Shown: positions 53,323-61,930, counted from the stretch's first letter. The stretch: 64,000 bases of DNA from Sulfurospirillum sp036802865 (GCF_036802865.1 NZ_DAIRVK010000002.1:558001-622000), one strand, 5' to 3'. The notes: generated from the letters alone by a model not told the origin. Made by a program: numbers and translations.

Positions 53323-54126
53323 TTACTCCTTCACTTGATTAAAAAACTCTTCGAAATCACTCTCGATGCGCCCAAAACAGAAAAGATCAACTGTTGCATC
53401 TTCATCTTTGAGTTGTGCTTTTTGTTTGATAGCCATACATCCTTGTGGAACAAATCCATCAAAGTAGAGTCCATCAGTAATAGATTCTACAAAATGAAGC
53501 GTTTGAAACCTTTGGATAAATGCCTCATTTTGGAGCTCTTGTGCAATAGAATACATCTCTCTCTCACCCTCACGCAAGATTGGAGCTTGTGAAAAAATAG
53601 ATGAGAGTTTTTCATGCAACTCATAAAGGCCGACTTGCGCAGAAATGTCTTTGAGCTCACGCATTTGACACCCTACGAGACGTTGTAAAAATTGCTCAAC
53701 TTTTGGATTAAACTTTAAAACAACCTCATGCCCATCAAAAACCAAAATCAAAAAACGATTTTCGACAGAGACTAACTCTTTAAAAGTGACATTGGCAACT
53801 TTTTCAACAATACAAAAAAGATTGTGTTCATGAGTGGAGCGTTTGATTTTATCAATATTTTTGATCTCTAAAGGGTGCATTGGGTCGAGCTTTTCTTGCC
53901 AATATCCCATTAAAGCACGATGCGTTGGTACACGCCCACCACTTATATGTAATTGCTCTAATGAACCTACATCCGAGAGTTTTTTAAAATAAATACGTAT
54001 AGTCGAAGGAGAGATTCCTAACGTCATCCTCATTTGCAACTCAGAAGAACCAATAGGCATTCTTGATTTCAAATAAGTTTGAATAATAGCATCTAAAATC
54101 AACTCTTGCTTCGAAGGTTTTTTCAT
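53323..54126 (-). CDS. hrcA: Heat-shock repressor HrcA
   Basis: 267 residues from ATG 54124-54126. A GTG three codons upstream is possible but lies inside the CIRCE half-site. Winged-helix N-terminus (SSELQMRMTLGISPSTIRIYFKKLSDVG), then a GAF-like dimer domain. About 70 residues shorter than the Bacillus protein, a normal size in Campylobacterota as far as I recall. Binds CIRCE and is kept active by GroEL in other bacteria; in H. pylori and C. jejuni it works together with HspR. Confidence 0.94.
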   Translation of the reverse strand: MKKPSKQELILDAIIQTYLKSRMPIGSSELQMRMTLGISPSTIRIYFKKLSDVGSLEQLHISGGRVPTHRALMGYWQEKLDPMHPLEIKNIDKIKRSTHEHNLFCIVEKVANVTFKELVSVENRFLILVFDGHEVVLKFNPKVEQFLQRLVGCQMRELKDISAQVGLYELHEKLSSIFSQAPILREGEREMYSIAQELQNEAFIQRFQTLHFVESITDGLYFDGFVPQGCMAIKQKAQLKDEDATVDLFCFGRIESDFEEFFNQVKE

Positions 54127-54128
54127 TT

Positions 54129-54155
54129 TTAGCACTCTTCATGTTTAATTGCTGA
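54129..54155. promoter_or_regulatory. CIRCE-like operator (HrcA) at the hrcA ribosome site
   Basis: Minus strand TCAGCAATT-9-GAGTGCTAA. The right half matches the CIRCE consensus 9/9, the left half 6/9, and the spacer is exactly 9 nt. It ends 3 nt before the chosen ATG, so it overlaps the ribosome-binding region. Confidence 0.75.
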
Positions 54156-54159
54156 AGAA

Positions 54160-54189
54160 ATTATACAACATTGAGTGTAATGTTGTCAA
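54160..54189 (-). promoter_or_regulatory. Consensus sigma-70 promoter of hrcA-grpE-dnaK
   Basis: TTGACA (complement 54184-54189) and TATAAT (complement 54160-54165), 18 bp apart, about 34 bp before hrcA. A perfect inverted repeat ACAACATT-6-AATGTTGT (54165-54186) fills the spacer. Confidence 0.85.
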
Positions 54190-54190
54190 G
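54170..54190. promoter_or_regulatory. HAIR-like operator (HspR) over the hrcA promoter
   Basis: ATTGAGT-7-TGTCAAG against the HAIR consensus CTTGAGT-7-ACTCAAG: 6/7 and 5/7 matches with the correct 7-nt spacer. It covers the -35 box. HspR co-represses this operon in H. pylori and C. jejuni; hspR itself is not in the window. Confidence 0.6.
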
Positions 54191-54293
54191 TAATAGGCAA
54201 AATAGTTGTAGCCTATAGACATAGGTACCCTATACTAGATGACAATAAAGACTATATGATGTTTAAATGAAGTATGTTTAATAAAGAGTAGTG

Positions 54294-54464
54294 TTAACGA
54301 ATGGGGTGTTTGAGACGTTTTCTGTTGCGCATCAAGAGAAGTTTAAAAAAGTGTTTGATCTCGCCTTTACCCACTTTTAGCTTTGAAAAGAAAGTCTCTT
54401 TTTCGGTAATAGTTGTGAAGATGTCATTTAAAGCTTGTCTTTCATTTTGGGACAACGTACTCAT
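54294..54464 (-). CDS. Small basic protein coupled to an HTH gene
   Basis: 56 residues. ATG overlaps the stop of the HTH gene by 4 nt (ATGA), good evidence that it is translated. N-terminal helix STLSQNERQALNDIF, basic C-terminal half (KLLLMRNRKRLKHPI). Function unknown; a partner of the HTH protein is the obvious guess. Confidence 0.65.
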   Translation of the reverse strand: MSTLSQNERQALNDIFTTITEKETFFSKLKVGKGEIKHFFKLLLMRNRKRLKHPIR

Positions 54465-54709
54465 TTTTCATCCTTTAATTCATGTGCTATACGCTGAATC
54501 AAACGCAAAGCATCGCCCTCCTCGAGTTCACCAAGCATTTTAAAAATTGCTGATGCTGCTTGAGGTTGAGAATTACCAAGTTTCCAATCTTGATAGGTTC
54601 GCATTGATACACCTAATTTATCTGCCATCTCACGCTGAGAAATCTTTTTGCCAAAGAACTTTGACTCAACAGCATTATGAAGGAGATTAAAAATATCGTT
54701 TGTTTTCAT
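54461..54709 (-). CDS. XRE-type helix-turn-helix protein
   Basis: 82 residues. ISQREMADKLGVSMRTYQDWKLG at about 23-45 is a clear Cro/CI-type HTH, and KFFGKKISQ precedes it. No other domain. Operon with the 56-residue gene. A 17-bp-arm palindrome lies 146 bp upstream and could be an operator. It looks like a stand-alone regulator; a toxin-antitoxin reading is possible but the partner matches no toxin I know. Confidence 0.82.
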   Translation of the reverse strand: MKTNDIFNLLHNAVESKFFGKKISQREMADKLGVSMRTYQDWKLGNSQPQAASAIFKMLGELEEGDALRLIQRIAHELKDEK

Positions 54710-54974
54710 GTATAGGATTCTAGCTAAGGCTTAATTAATTATACATAAATACGATGTTTTTATAAGTTATTATATCTAAAAAATAACGTTTTAATACATT
54801 TTTAATACAATAATTTGATATAAATAACGTATTATACATTTTTTTACTCATTATATGTTTATATTTATACGGTTTTACGTATAAATATAAACATGTTATT
54901 CAAAGTACAATCCATTAAGAATAATAAAAATTGATACTAAAAATAATGTAAAGGTAAAGTTGCATTGAAAAAAT
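54710..54974. other. Very AT-rich intergenic stretch with a long palindrome
   Basis: No gene seen. It contains several related ATAAATA(A)CG motifs and the palindrome described at 54855-54894. It should carry the promoter of the HTH operon (minus strand). Confidence 0.55.
54855..54894. repeat. Perfect palindrome with 17-bp arms
   Basis: ATGTTTATATTTATACG and its exact complement CGTATAAATATAAACAT around GTTTTA. AT-rich and without a T tail, so it is unlikely to be a terminator. Operator or structural DNA are options. Confidence 0.8.
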
Positions 54975-55026
54975 GGGGAAATAGGAGAAGAAAGAAGGAG
55001 TGTAAGATGGGTAACCCCATCTTACA
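54975..55026 (-). terminator. Terminator of rpsO
   Basis: Stem TGTAAGATGGG / CCCATCTTACA (11 bp), 4-nt loop, followed on the minus strand by the pyrimidine run CTCCTTCTTTCTTCTCC. Confidence 0.85.
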
Positions 55027-55041
55027 GGTAAAAGGCACTGA

Positions 55042-55320
55042 CTATTTTTTATTATCTCTAATAGAAAGTTCTTTAATGATTTTGCTGTAAGTAACAAAAT
55101 CTTTACGTTTAAGGTATGTCATCAAACGTTTACGTTGACCAACGAGTTTAAGGAGTCCTAATCTTGAAGAGTGATCTTTTTTATTACTCTGAAGATGTCC
55201 TGTTAAATCAACAATTCTTTTAGAAAGAAGTGCGATTTGTACCTCTGGAGAACCTGTGTCTCCCTCTTTTCTGCCAAACTGACTAACAATTACTTGTTTT
55301 TCCGCCGAACCTAAAGCCAT
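55042..55320 (-). CDS. rpsO: 30S ribosomal protein S15
   Basis: 92 residues. Binds 16S rRNA helices 20-22 early in 30S assembly. Motifs: GDTGSPEVQIALLSKRI, HLQSNKKDHSSRLGLLKLVGQRKRLMTYL. AGGAGG ribosome site. In E. coli S15 represses its own mRNA; nothing here shows that. Divergent from the Rrf2-flhA pair, as in C. jejuni. Confidence 0.97.
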   Translation of the reverse strand: MALGSAEKQVIVSQFGRKEGDTGSPEVQIALLSKRIVDLTGHLQSNKKDHSSRLGLLKLVGQRKRLMTYLKRKDFVTYSKIIKELSIRDNKK

Positions 55321-55473
55321 AATGACCTCCTGATTGGTATTTAAATTTACTTTTAAAATAAAAGCTTGGAATTCTATCTAAAAAAAACAAAATTGTCTAT
55401 AAGCATAAAATCAAGCCTTCCCAGTTTTTAGGAATTATCTTGTGAATTAAAGCTAAATATAACGTTTATTTAG

Positions 55474-55479
55474 TACAAT
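55474..55479 (+). promoter_or_regulatory. -10 box (TACAAT) of the Rrf2-flhA operon
   Basis: TAGTACAAT 38 bp upstream of the Rrf2 gene. Confidence 0.4.
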
Positions 55480-55516
55480 ATTTCTCTTATTTAACCTGAA
55501 ATCTTGAGGAAAACGT

Positions 55517-55921
55517 ATGTTATTAACCAAAGCCAGTGAATATGCACTGCTATCATTGATTATTATTTCTCAAAAAAATAGCCCACAAGATGTCGATACA
55601 CTTTCCAACCAATTAGGAATTTCTAAAAGTTTTTTAGCCAAAATTCTCCAAGCACTTGCTAAAGAAAATATTTTGAGCTCTTTTAAAGGGGCACATGGCG
55701 GTTTTATGCTAACACGTAAACCGGAAGAATTGACGCTTAAAATGATTGTTGAGTGTGCTGAAAAAAAACAAACAATGGTTTTTGAGTGCTCACCTTCAAC
55801 TCAAAAATGCCCTGGAGGAAAAGGAACTTATTGTCGTGTTTGGCCAATTCTGAATAAGCTTCAAACAAAAATTGATATGTTTTTAGATAATATGACACTT
55901 AAAGATATCATTGAAGTTTAA
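55517..55921 (+). CDS. Rrf2-family regulator with cluster cysteines
   Basis: 134 residues. Winged helix at about 1-75 (ISKSFLAKILQALAKENIL, SSFKGAHGGFMLTRKPEE). Cysteines in VECAEKK, FECSPSTQKCPGGKGTYC lie in the region where IscR and NsrR bind an Fe-S cluster, so it probably senses iron-sulfur status, oxygen or nitric oxide. It contrasts with the cysteine-free homologue at 23913. 9 nt before flhA; same order as C. jejuni Cj0883c-flhA. Confidence 0.9.
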   Translation: MLLTKASEYALLSLIIISQKNSPQDVDTLSNQLGISKSFLAKILQALAKENILSSFKGAHGGFMLTRKPEELTLKMIVECAEKKQTMVFECSPSTQKCPGGKGTYCRVWPILNKLQTKIDMFLDNMTLKDIIEV

Positions 55922-55930
55922 GGGTGTTGA

Positions 55931-58123
55931 TTGGCTAAAAATCAAAATGCGCTTCTAGCGAGGGTCATTCCCTACTTAGAGCCTATTGTCAAAGCAAAAG
56001 ATCTTACTGTTGTTATATTCATTGTCGCAATTCTTGCGATTATTATTGTCCCACTACCCAGTGCTATACTCGATTTCTTCTTGGTTATATCCTTATCTGT
56101 TTCGGTACTTATTATTCTCATTTCGCTTTATATCCCTAAACCAACAGATCTTTCGACGTTTCCAACACTCATTCTTATTATCACGCTCTTTAGGTTATCC
56201 CTGAACATTGCTACGACCAGAATGATTCTTACCAACGGCCATTTAGGCCCTGATGCTGTGAGTGATATTGTCTCTAGCTTTGGTCAGTTTGTAGTTGGTG
56301 GTAACTATGTCATCGGTGTTGTCGTCTTTACCATCTTAGTTTTGATTAACTTTATGGTTATTACCAAAGGTTCTACAAGGGTTGCAGAGGTTGCAGCACG
56401 TTTTACACTCGATGCGATGCCTGGTAAACAAATGGCGATTGATGCGGATCTTAATGCGGGTTTAATTGATGAAAAAACAGCACGAAAAAGACGTGAAGAC
56501 ATCATTCAAGAAGCAAACTTTTATGGAGCAATGGACGGTTCGAGTAAATTTGTTAAAGGTGATGCTGTTGCTGGTATCATCATCACCATTATTAACATTA
56601 TAGGTGGCTTTCTTATCGGTTCTTTCCAGCATGGACTAGCACTGGGTGTGAGTGCGCAAACCTATACCATTCTTACTATTGGTGATGGTCTTGTATCTCA
56701 GCTACCTGCGCTCATTACCTCTACCGCAACGGGTATCTTGATTACACGGGCAAATAAGGCTGATGAAGTCAGTTTCTCCGATGGCGCGATGGAGCAACTC
56801 TTTGGTGAACATAAAACGCTGCTTATCGTAGGCGCTATCTTGGTTTTATTTGCGCTTGTTCCAGGGCTTCCAACCCTCTCTTTAATGTTTGTAGGATTTA
56901 TCTTTTTAGGCCTTGGGTACCTTGTGAAGCAGACCAATGAAGGTAGTTTTTCATTCCAAAAGTTCTTTGCTTCCACGCCTATAGCGGTTCAAAAAGCGAA
57001 AGAAGAGGCTGAAACAAAAGCACAAGCCAGTGCTGCACCGAAGAAAAGTCCTGAAGAACTTCGTAAAGAAGAAGAGACAACGCTTAATGATATTCTTAAA
57101 TTGGAAATTCTGGAGCTTGATTTGGGATACCAACTCATCAAACTTGCTGATCCTGCACAAGGTGGTGACCTTTTAGAGCGTGTCAAAAGCATGCGCCGCA
57201 AAATTGCATCTGATTTTGGCTATCTTATCCCACAAGTTCGTATTCGTGATAATTTACATCTTAGCCCTAACCACTATCAACTTTTACTCAAAGGCATTGA
57301 AATCGGTAGTGGGGAAATTTATCCTGATAAATTTATGGCAATGGACAGTGGTTTAACCATTGATAAAGTTCAAGGAATACCTACCAAAGAGCCTGCATTT
57401 GGACTTGATGCTATTTGGATTGAAGCGGCATCAAAAGAAGATGCCATTATTAAAGGTTATACGACTGTTGATCCTGCAACTGTTATTTCGACACATTTAA
57501 GCGAACTCATTAAAAAATACGCCGAAGAACTTCTTACACGACAAGAAGTTCAAAGTCTTATTGATAAGTTGCAAAAAGACTATCCTGTTGTGGTCACAGA
57601 TTGTCTTAAAGTGGCAAATGTAGGACTTATCCAAAAAGTACTTAAATCGCTTCTTCATGAGAAAATTCCTATTAAAGATCTTCTCACCATTGTTGAAACC
57701 ATCAGCGATGTGGCAGAAGTCACCAAAAATGTCTCCATCATTGTTGAACAAGTTCGTGCTAAACTTTCACGTGTCATCACCAAACAGTACAAAGATGACA
57801 ATGGCATCTTAAAACTCCTCACGTTTAACGCAGGTACGGAGCAAAAACTCTTAGATGCGCTGAGAGAACGTGATGGCGTGCGGGACCTTGTACTGAACAT
57901 TGGACAAATCAATACATTAGTCAAAGCATGTAGCGACGAAGCAGCAAACCTTCTTCACAAGGGCATTGCCCCTGTTGTTATCATCGTTGATCCGATGTTG
58001 AGAAAGTCACTGTCTGATATTTTTGAAAAATTTGGACTTGATATTGTTGTGCTTTCACATGCAGAGATCGATTCAAGCTCTAAATTTGAAGTTATGGGCT
58101 CTATCGAAATCGAAAAGCTCTAA
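55931..58123 (+). CDS. flhA: Flagellar export gate protein FlhA
   Basis: 730 residues from TTG 55931 with AGGGTG upstream. Export gate of the flagellar type III apparatus. About eight membrane helices at about 25-330, with the FHIPEP motif region (TRVAEVAARFTLDAMPGKQMAIDADLNAG split over 145-175) and GDAVAGIIITIINIIGG. The cytoplasmic domain at about 375-730 binds chaperone-substrate complexes. In Campylobacter and Helicobacter, FlhA is also needed for sigma-54 flagellar gene activation. Confidence 0.97.
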   Translation: MAKNQNALLARVIPYLEPIVKAKDLTVVIFIVAILAIIIVPLPSAILDFFLVISLSVSVLIILISLYIPKPTDLSTFPTLILIITLFRLSLNIATTRMILTNGHLGPDAVSDIVSSFGQFVVGGNYVIGVVVFTILVLINFMVITKGSTRVAEVAARFTLDAMPGKQMAIDADLNAGLIDEKTARKRREDIIQEANFYGAMDGSSKFVKGDAVAGIIITIINIIGGFLIGSFQHGLALGVSAQTYTILTIGDGLVSQLPALITSTATGILITRANKADEVSFSDGAMEQLFGEHKTLLIVGAILVLFALVPGLPTLSLMFVGFIFLGLGYLVKQTNEGSFSFQKFFASTPIAVQKAKEEAETKAQASAAPKKSPEELRKEEETTLNDILKLEILELDLGYQLIKLADPAQGGDLLERVKSMRRKIASDFGYLIPQVRIRDNLHLSPNHYQLLLKGIEIGSGEIYPDKFMAMDSGLTIDKVQGIPTKEPAFGLDAIWIEAASKEDAIIKGYTTVDPATVISTHLSELIKKYAEELLTRQEVQSLIDKLQKDYPVVVTDCLKVANVGLIQKVLKSLLHEKIPIKDLLTIVETISDVAEVTKNVSIIVEQVRAKLSRVITKQYKDDNGILKLLTFNAGTEQKLLDALRERDGVRDLVLNIGQINTLVKACSDEAANLLHKGIAPVVIIVDPMLRKSLSDIFEKFGLDIVVLSHAEIDSSSKFEVMGSIEIEKL

Positions 58124-58171
58124 TTCCTATACCCTATTTACCTAATATATCACTAAGCATTAAGGATTTTT

Positions 58172-59197
58172 ATGAACTATACGTTACACCACCTCTCACA
58201 TACGGATTTAGATGGCTACAGCTGTCAGATGGTGAGTGCTCATTATTTTGATTCGATTAATTTTTACAACTCCAACTATGGTAAAGAAATCAACGAATGT
58301 TTCAATCAAATTTTGGCAACCATACAAACTTCTACTTCCGAAAAACATGTTATTTTGATCACCGATCTTAATCTTACAATGGATCAAGCAAAAGAGTTTG
58401 AGTCAAAAGTCAGTATTTGCGACAAAGAGATCATGATGTTTGTCCTAGATCATCATAAAACGGGGCAAGAGTGCGCTGATGCTTTCGAATGGTACTACTT
58501 AGATTCTAGCCGCTGTGCCACCAAAATTACCTATGATTTTTTCAGTGCGCTTTATGGTAAAGATGAAAAATTGAGCCACTATGTTGATGTTGTTAATTCT
58601 GTGGATATTTGGCTTGAAAATGAGCCTGAATTTGAACTGGGAAAAGTATGTATGGGACTCGTTAGTGGGGCTAAAGAGGTCAATAAAATTATGTTTCCAG
58701 AAGAGAATAGCAAATACATTTTTTCTCTGCTCAATCAAGTACAAGACTACTTTACATGCAAAGAAGCACATATCGCTTTAGATGATGCCATTCATGGTAT
58801 TAAAAAAGCATTTTTCACCACGACAACCAATAACACTTTAAGCAACCTTGTTTCTGCCTACAATGTTATTTTATTGACACGAAACAAAGATAAAATGCAA
58901 ATTAGCTATAAAGAGTACAAAGGTATTCTAACCTATAACATTGGTAATGTTTCCGTCATCGGAAATGACTTTCTAACCGCCAATCCCGATATGGATTTCT
59001 TTATGGACATTACCTCGAAAAAGACCATAAGTCTGCGTTCTAATGGTAAAGTGGATGTCAGCAAGATCGCAGCACAAATTGCTAATGGCGGTGGACATCA
59101 TAATGCCAGCGGCGGACTTCTCAGCAATTTTAAAGATGCTTTCATCTATGATAACATCAAATCACAAGTGATGAGTATCATCGCAAATAAAGGATAA
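58172..59197 (+). CDS. DHH/DHHA1 phosphoesterase
   Basis: 341 residues. LSHTDLDGYSCQM at the N-terminus, LITDLNL, the DHH motif LDHHKTGQ near residue 95, VVNSVDIW, and a C-terminal DHHA1 domain with NGGGHHNASGG. Relatives hydrolyse oligoribonucleotides, cyclic dinucleotides or pAp; the substrate is not fixed by sequence. AAGGA ribosome site. TTTACATGCAAA (58751) inside is one base off the dispersed palindrome. Confidence 0.88.
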   Translation: MNYTLHHLSHTDLDGYSCQMVSAHYFDSINFYNSNYGKEINECFNQILATIQTSTSEKHVILITDLNLTMDQAKEFESKVSICDKEIMMFVLDHHKTGQECADAFEWYYLDSSRCATKITYDFFSALYGKDEKLSHYVDVVNSVDIWLENEPEFELGKVCMGLVSGAKEVNKIMFPEENSKYIFSLLNQVQDYFTCKEAHIALDDAIHGIKKAFFTTTTNNTLSNLVSAYNVILLTRNKDKMQISYKEYKGILTYNIGNVSVIGNDFLTANPDMDFFMDITSKKTISLRSNGKVDVSKIAAQIANGGGHHNASGGLLSNFKDAFIYDNIKSQVMSIIANKG

Positions 59198-59200
59198 TTT

Positions 59201-59467
59201 ATGGAAGCAAAAGAACTTCAAAAAGAGCTTGAGAAAGCGGAAATTGAAATCGAAGAAATGGCAATGCAACTCGCAGATATGCTAGGTGCTGCACTCTATT
59301 TTGCAGGTGTTAAAAAAGAAGATTTACCTAAAGCGATTGATCTTTACCTTAAAGGTCTTGATGAAGTATTTGAAGATGAAGATGAAGATAGCGAAATGGG
59401 CTTTGAAGAAGTCATCGAAGTTATAGAATATATCAAAAACAAAAACCCAAAACTTTTTCATAAATAG
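59201..59467 (+). CDS. Small acidic conserved hypothetical protein
   Basis: 88 residues, helical. N-terminal coiled coil (KELQKELEKAEIEIEEMAMQ), then FAGVKKEDLPKAI and an Asp/Glu run (FEDEDEDSEMGFEE). Starts 3 nt after the DHH gene, so likely in the same operon. Function unknown. Confidence 0.8.
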   Translation: MEAKELQKELEKAEIEIEEMAMQLADMLGAALYFAGVKKEDLPKAIDLYLKGLDEVFEDEDEDSEMGFEEVIEVIEYIKNKNPKLFHK

Positions 59468-59470
59468 TCA

Positions 59471-59492
59471 GTGTAGAGAATTTTCTCTACAC
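59471..59492. terminator. Stem-loop between convergent genes
   Basis: 10-bp perfect stem GTGTAGAGAA / TTCTCTACAC with a 2-nt centre. It overlaps the end of cmoA, and a pyrimidine-rich CCTCTTCTTT follows on the plus strand. Confidence 0.7.
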
Positions 59493-60197
59493 CCTCTTCT
59501 TTGCGATAAAAGTTGCAAAGTTTCCCCACTTAAAGATAGTCTCTATAGTCTCAAAACCTGCACCTTTTAGCATCGCTTTGTTCTCATCTTCAGTGTAAGG
59601 GATTAAAACATTTTCCAAGGCTTCTCGTTTCTGTGCAATTTCAAAGTCACTATAGCCTTGCTGACGCTTAAAGTCATAGTAGAGATCAATCATTTGCTTA
59701 TTGAGCTCTTTATCCTCAAACACAATCTTCTCACTAAACACAAAAAGACCATTTGGGTTGAGCGCTTCATAAATTTTTGCAACAAATTCAGCACGTTGAA
59801 GTGGACGAATAAATTGAAGCATATAATTGGCGATGATGACATCGTGAGAGCTTAAATCCACTTGGGTTATATCTGCCGATACAAGCTCTATTTTAGCCCC
59901 ATAGGCATGTGTCTTTTGACGAGCAATATGTAACATCGCTTCAGCATTGTCAATGCCTAAAAGGTGATAGCTTTTATTGCTTCTTTTATGCAATGCCAGA
60001 AGAGTATTAGCAGTTGAGCAACCAAGATCAACAATCCATGCTCCTTCTTTTACATGAAGACAAATCGTTTTGCATGTAAGATCAATCACCTCTTTATAAA
60101 AAGGAATTGAACGCTCTAACATGTCGTCAAAAACAACAGCAACATCCTCGTCAAACTCAAATTGTTTAGTGATCGGTTTGGTAAATACTTTATCCAT
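59487..60197 (-). CDS. cmoA: Carboxy-SAM synthase
   Basis: 236 residues. Converts SAM and prephenate to carboxy-SAM, used by CmoB at tRNA U34. Motifs: FEFDEDVAVVFDDMLERSIPFY, IVDLGCSTANTLLAL (SAM site), GIDNAEAMLHIARQK, NYMLQFIRP, SEKIVFED and YYDFKRQQGYSDFEI. ICLHVKEG is encoded by another near copy of the dispersed palindrome. Confidence 0.96.
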   Translation of the reverse strand: MDKVFTKPITKQFEFDEDVAVVFDDMLERSIPFYKEVIDLTCKTICLHVKEGAWIVDLGCSTANTLLALHKRSNKSYHLLGIDNAEAMLHIARQKTHAYGAKIELVSADITQVDLSSHDVIIANYMLQFIRPLQRAEFVAKIYEALNPNGLFVFSEKIVFEDKELNKQMIDLYYDFKRQQGYSDFEIAQKREALENVLIPYTEDENKAMLKGAGFETIETIFKWGNFATFIAKKRV

Positions 60198-60230
60198 TAC
60201 AATATGCTTCCATTATCTAAAATATTCGCG

Positions 60231-60236
60231 ATTATA
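60231..60236 (-). promoter_or_regulatory. -10 box (TATAAT) of cmoA
   Basis: TATAAT on the minus strand, 34 bp before cmoA. Confidence 0.5.
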
Positions 60237-60270
60237 ACAAAATATTAGTTACTATTAAGCATCCTCCCTT

Positions 60271-60276
60271 TATACT
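60271..60276 (+). promoter_or_regulatory. -10 box (TATACT) of the soluble GGDEF gene
   Basis: TTTATACTGT on the plus strand, 27 bp before the start codon at 60303, which has AGAGGT upstream. Confidence 0.4.
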
Positions 60277-60302
60277 GTTACTATTCCCATAGAGGTCACA
60301 TC

Positions 60303-61088
60303 ATGAACAAACAACTGCAAGAACTTACCGATCTGACCATCAAAGAGATACGCAATCTTGAGATTGTTTTACCAGAGATCTACCGAGATATTTTTTATGC
60401 AAAAGCCAAAGAACTTGGCATAAAACTAAGCGACATCGATAAAGAAGCAGCGATGCTCTATGCCCTACGCAAAATTCAACTTCTTAAGAATGAAACGGAG
60501 CGCTCTGCATCGGAACTCAAAGAGAATGTTGTCAATGCACGTATAGCTATCACCAATAAAGACAATATGGCATTGGAATTCATCGAAAACAATATGATTG
60601 AACTTGAATCCAAAATCGCTTCGCTGCAAGAAGAACTTTACATCGATGAACTGACACATTTGTATAATCGTAGATGGCTTTTTGAAAACTTTCTCAGAGA
60701 TGATCGCTTTAAGAAGGGTGGTCTTTTAGCTTTTATAGATATTAACAATTTTAAAGATGTTAATGATAAATTTGGTCATATCATTGGAGATAAAGTTTTA
60801 CACGTGATTGGTAGAGTCCTCAAAAAAGTACAAAATACTACCGCCGTTCGTTACGCTGGAGATGAATTTGTGATACTCAGTGACCATCATAGGGATGAAG
60901 AAGAAATACATAAAATTTTACATACTGTTAACCAAAATCTCTTAAAAACGCCTTTTAAACACAACAAAGAACTGTTTTATATTGATTTTTCATTTGGAGT
61001 AGCCGCATTTAAGGCTAAAGAGAGCTTCAAGAAAACACTTGAAGATGCCGATCTTAAAATGTACGACTACAAGAAGTCATTTAAGTAA
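60303..61088 (+). CDS. Soluble diguanylate cyclase (GGDEF, AGDEF variant)
   Basis: 261 residues, no membrane segment. The helical N-terminus (about 1-115) ends in a coiled coil (EFIENNMIELESKIASLQEEL). GGDEF domain with DELTHLYNRRWL, DINNFKDVNDKFGH and active site RYAGDEFVIL. AGDEF enzymes can be active. The RxxD inhibitory site is absent (KVQNTT in its place). The 3' end overlaps ribF by 22 nt, convergent. Confidence 0.9.
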   Translation: MNKQLQELTDLTIKEIRNLEIVLPEIYRDIFYAKAKELGIKLSDIDKEAAMLYALRKIQLLKNETERSASELKENVVNARIAITNKDNMALEFIENNMIELESKIASLQEELYIDELTHLYNRRWLFENFLRDDRFKKGGLLAFIDINNFKDVNDKFGHIIGDKVLHVIGRVLKKVQNTTAVRYAGDEFVILSDHHRDEEEIHKILHTVNQNLLKTPFKHNKELFYIDFSFGVAAFKAKESFKKTLEDADLKMYDYKKSFK

Positions 61089-61930
61089 ACTCTGCATGTC
61101 TCTAACTGTTTTCTAGCTTCTTTAATATCTTTTTCGATCTGTTGTTTCAGGTCATCAAGGCTGTTAAATTTCTGGTTATCGCGTATAAATTCTACAAAGA
61201 AAAGCTCAATGGAACCTTCAATTGCGGCAAGGCTTTCATCTAAGATATGCGTTTCAACCGAAAATTGCCCATCGGTACTGTGGCGTGTCCCAACAAAAGA
61301 AACCGACTTATAAATATTATGTCCAATACGTGTGCGGGTTGCATAAACACCTTCACGAGGAATAAGATACTCTAATACTTTCAGATTAAGCGTAGGGACA
61401 AGCTCTTTTTTACCCAACCCCTGCCCTCTAATCACATCACCCGTGATGGCATATTCACGTCCTAAAAAGCGATTGGCTTCTTCCAAGCGTCCTTCGTGTA
61501 AGTACTCACGAATCAGGCTTGAATGAATGGAAATTCCATGGTAACAATACTCTTCAACGATGATGACTTCACCATCAAATAGTTTTTGAAGATCATGTGC
61601 ATTGCATGAGCGGTGCTGACCAAAGAAAAAGTCATATCCCACAACAATTTTTTTAAGATTGACAAACTCTTTCTTTAAAAGAGCAACAAATTCATCCCCG
61701 CTCAGATGTTTGATTTTAAGAAAATGAAAAAACATACACGGATAACCCGCATATTCACTGCGCTTAATACCAGGAGTCAGATTGGCTTGGTCTTTGTCCA
61801 CGACAAAAAGTGCACCATTATCTCCAAGATGGTTTATAAGCTGTCTGTGTCCTACATGAATGCCATCAAAACTACCAATGGCTAATGTATCAACACTCTC
61901 TTTTTTTAAAATAGTAGAACGTCTCAACAT
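61067..61930 (-). CDS. ribF: Bifunctional riboflavin kinase/FAD synthetase
   Basis: 287 residues. The N-terminal adenylyltransferase domain (LAIGSFDGIHVGHRQLI) makes FAD; the C-terminal flavokinase domain (VIRGQGLGKKELVPTLNL, REGVYATRT) makes FMN. In the first domain the region VGYDFFFGQHRSCNAHDLQKL is typical. Start overlaps tlyA by 41 nt; a later start would cut into the nucleotide-binding strand, so the overlap is probably real. Confidence 0.94.
   Translation of the reverse strand: MLRRSTILKKESVDTLAIGSFDGIHVGHRQLINHLGDNGALFVVDKDQANLTPGIKRSEYAGYPCMFFHFLKIKHLSGDEFVALLKKEFVNLKKIVVGYDFFFGQHRSCNAHDLQKLFDGEVIIVEEYCYHGISIHSSLIREYLHEGRLEEANRFLGREYAITGDVIRGQGLGKKELVPTLNLKVLEYLIPREGVYATRTRIGHNIYKSVSFVGTRHSTDGQFSVETHILDESLAAIEGSIELFFVEFIRDNQKFNSLDDLKQQIEKDIKEARKQLETCRVYLNDFL

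Noticed and set aside
54301..54543. 80-codon plus-strand frame
   Set aside because: Antisense to the coupled HTH and 56-residue genes, which have overlapping stop/start and a recognisable domain.
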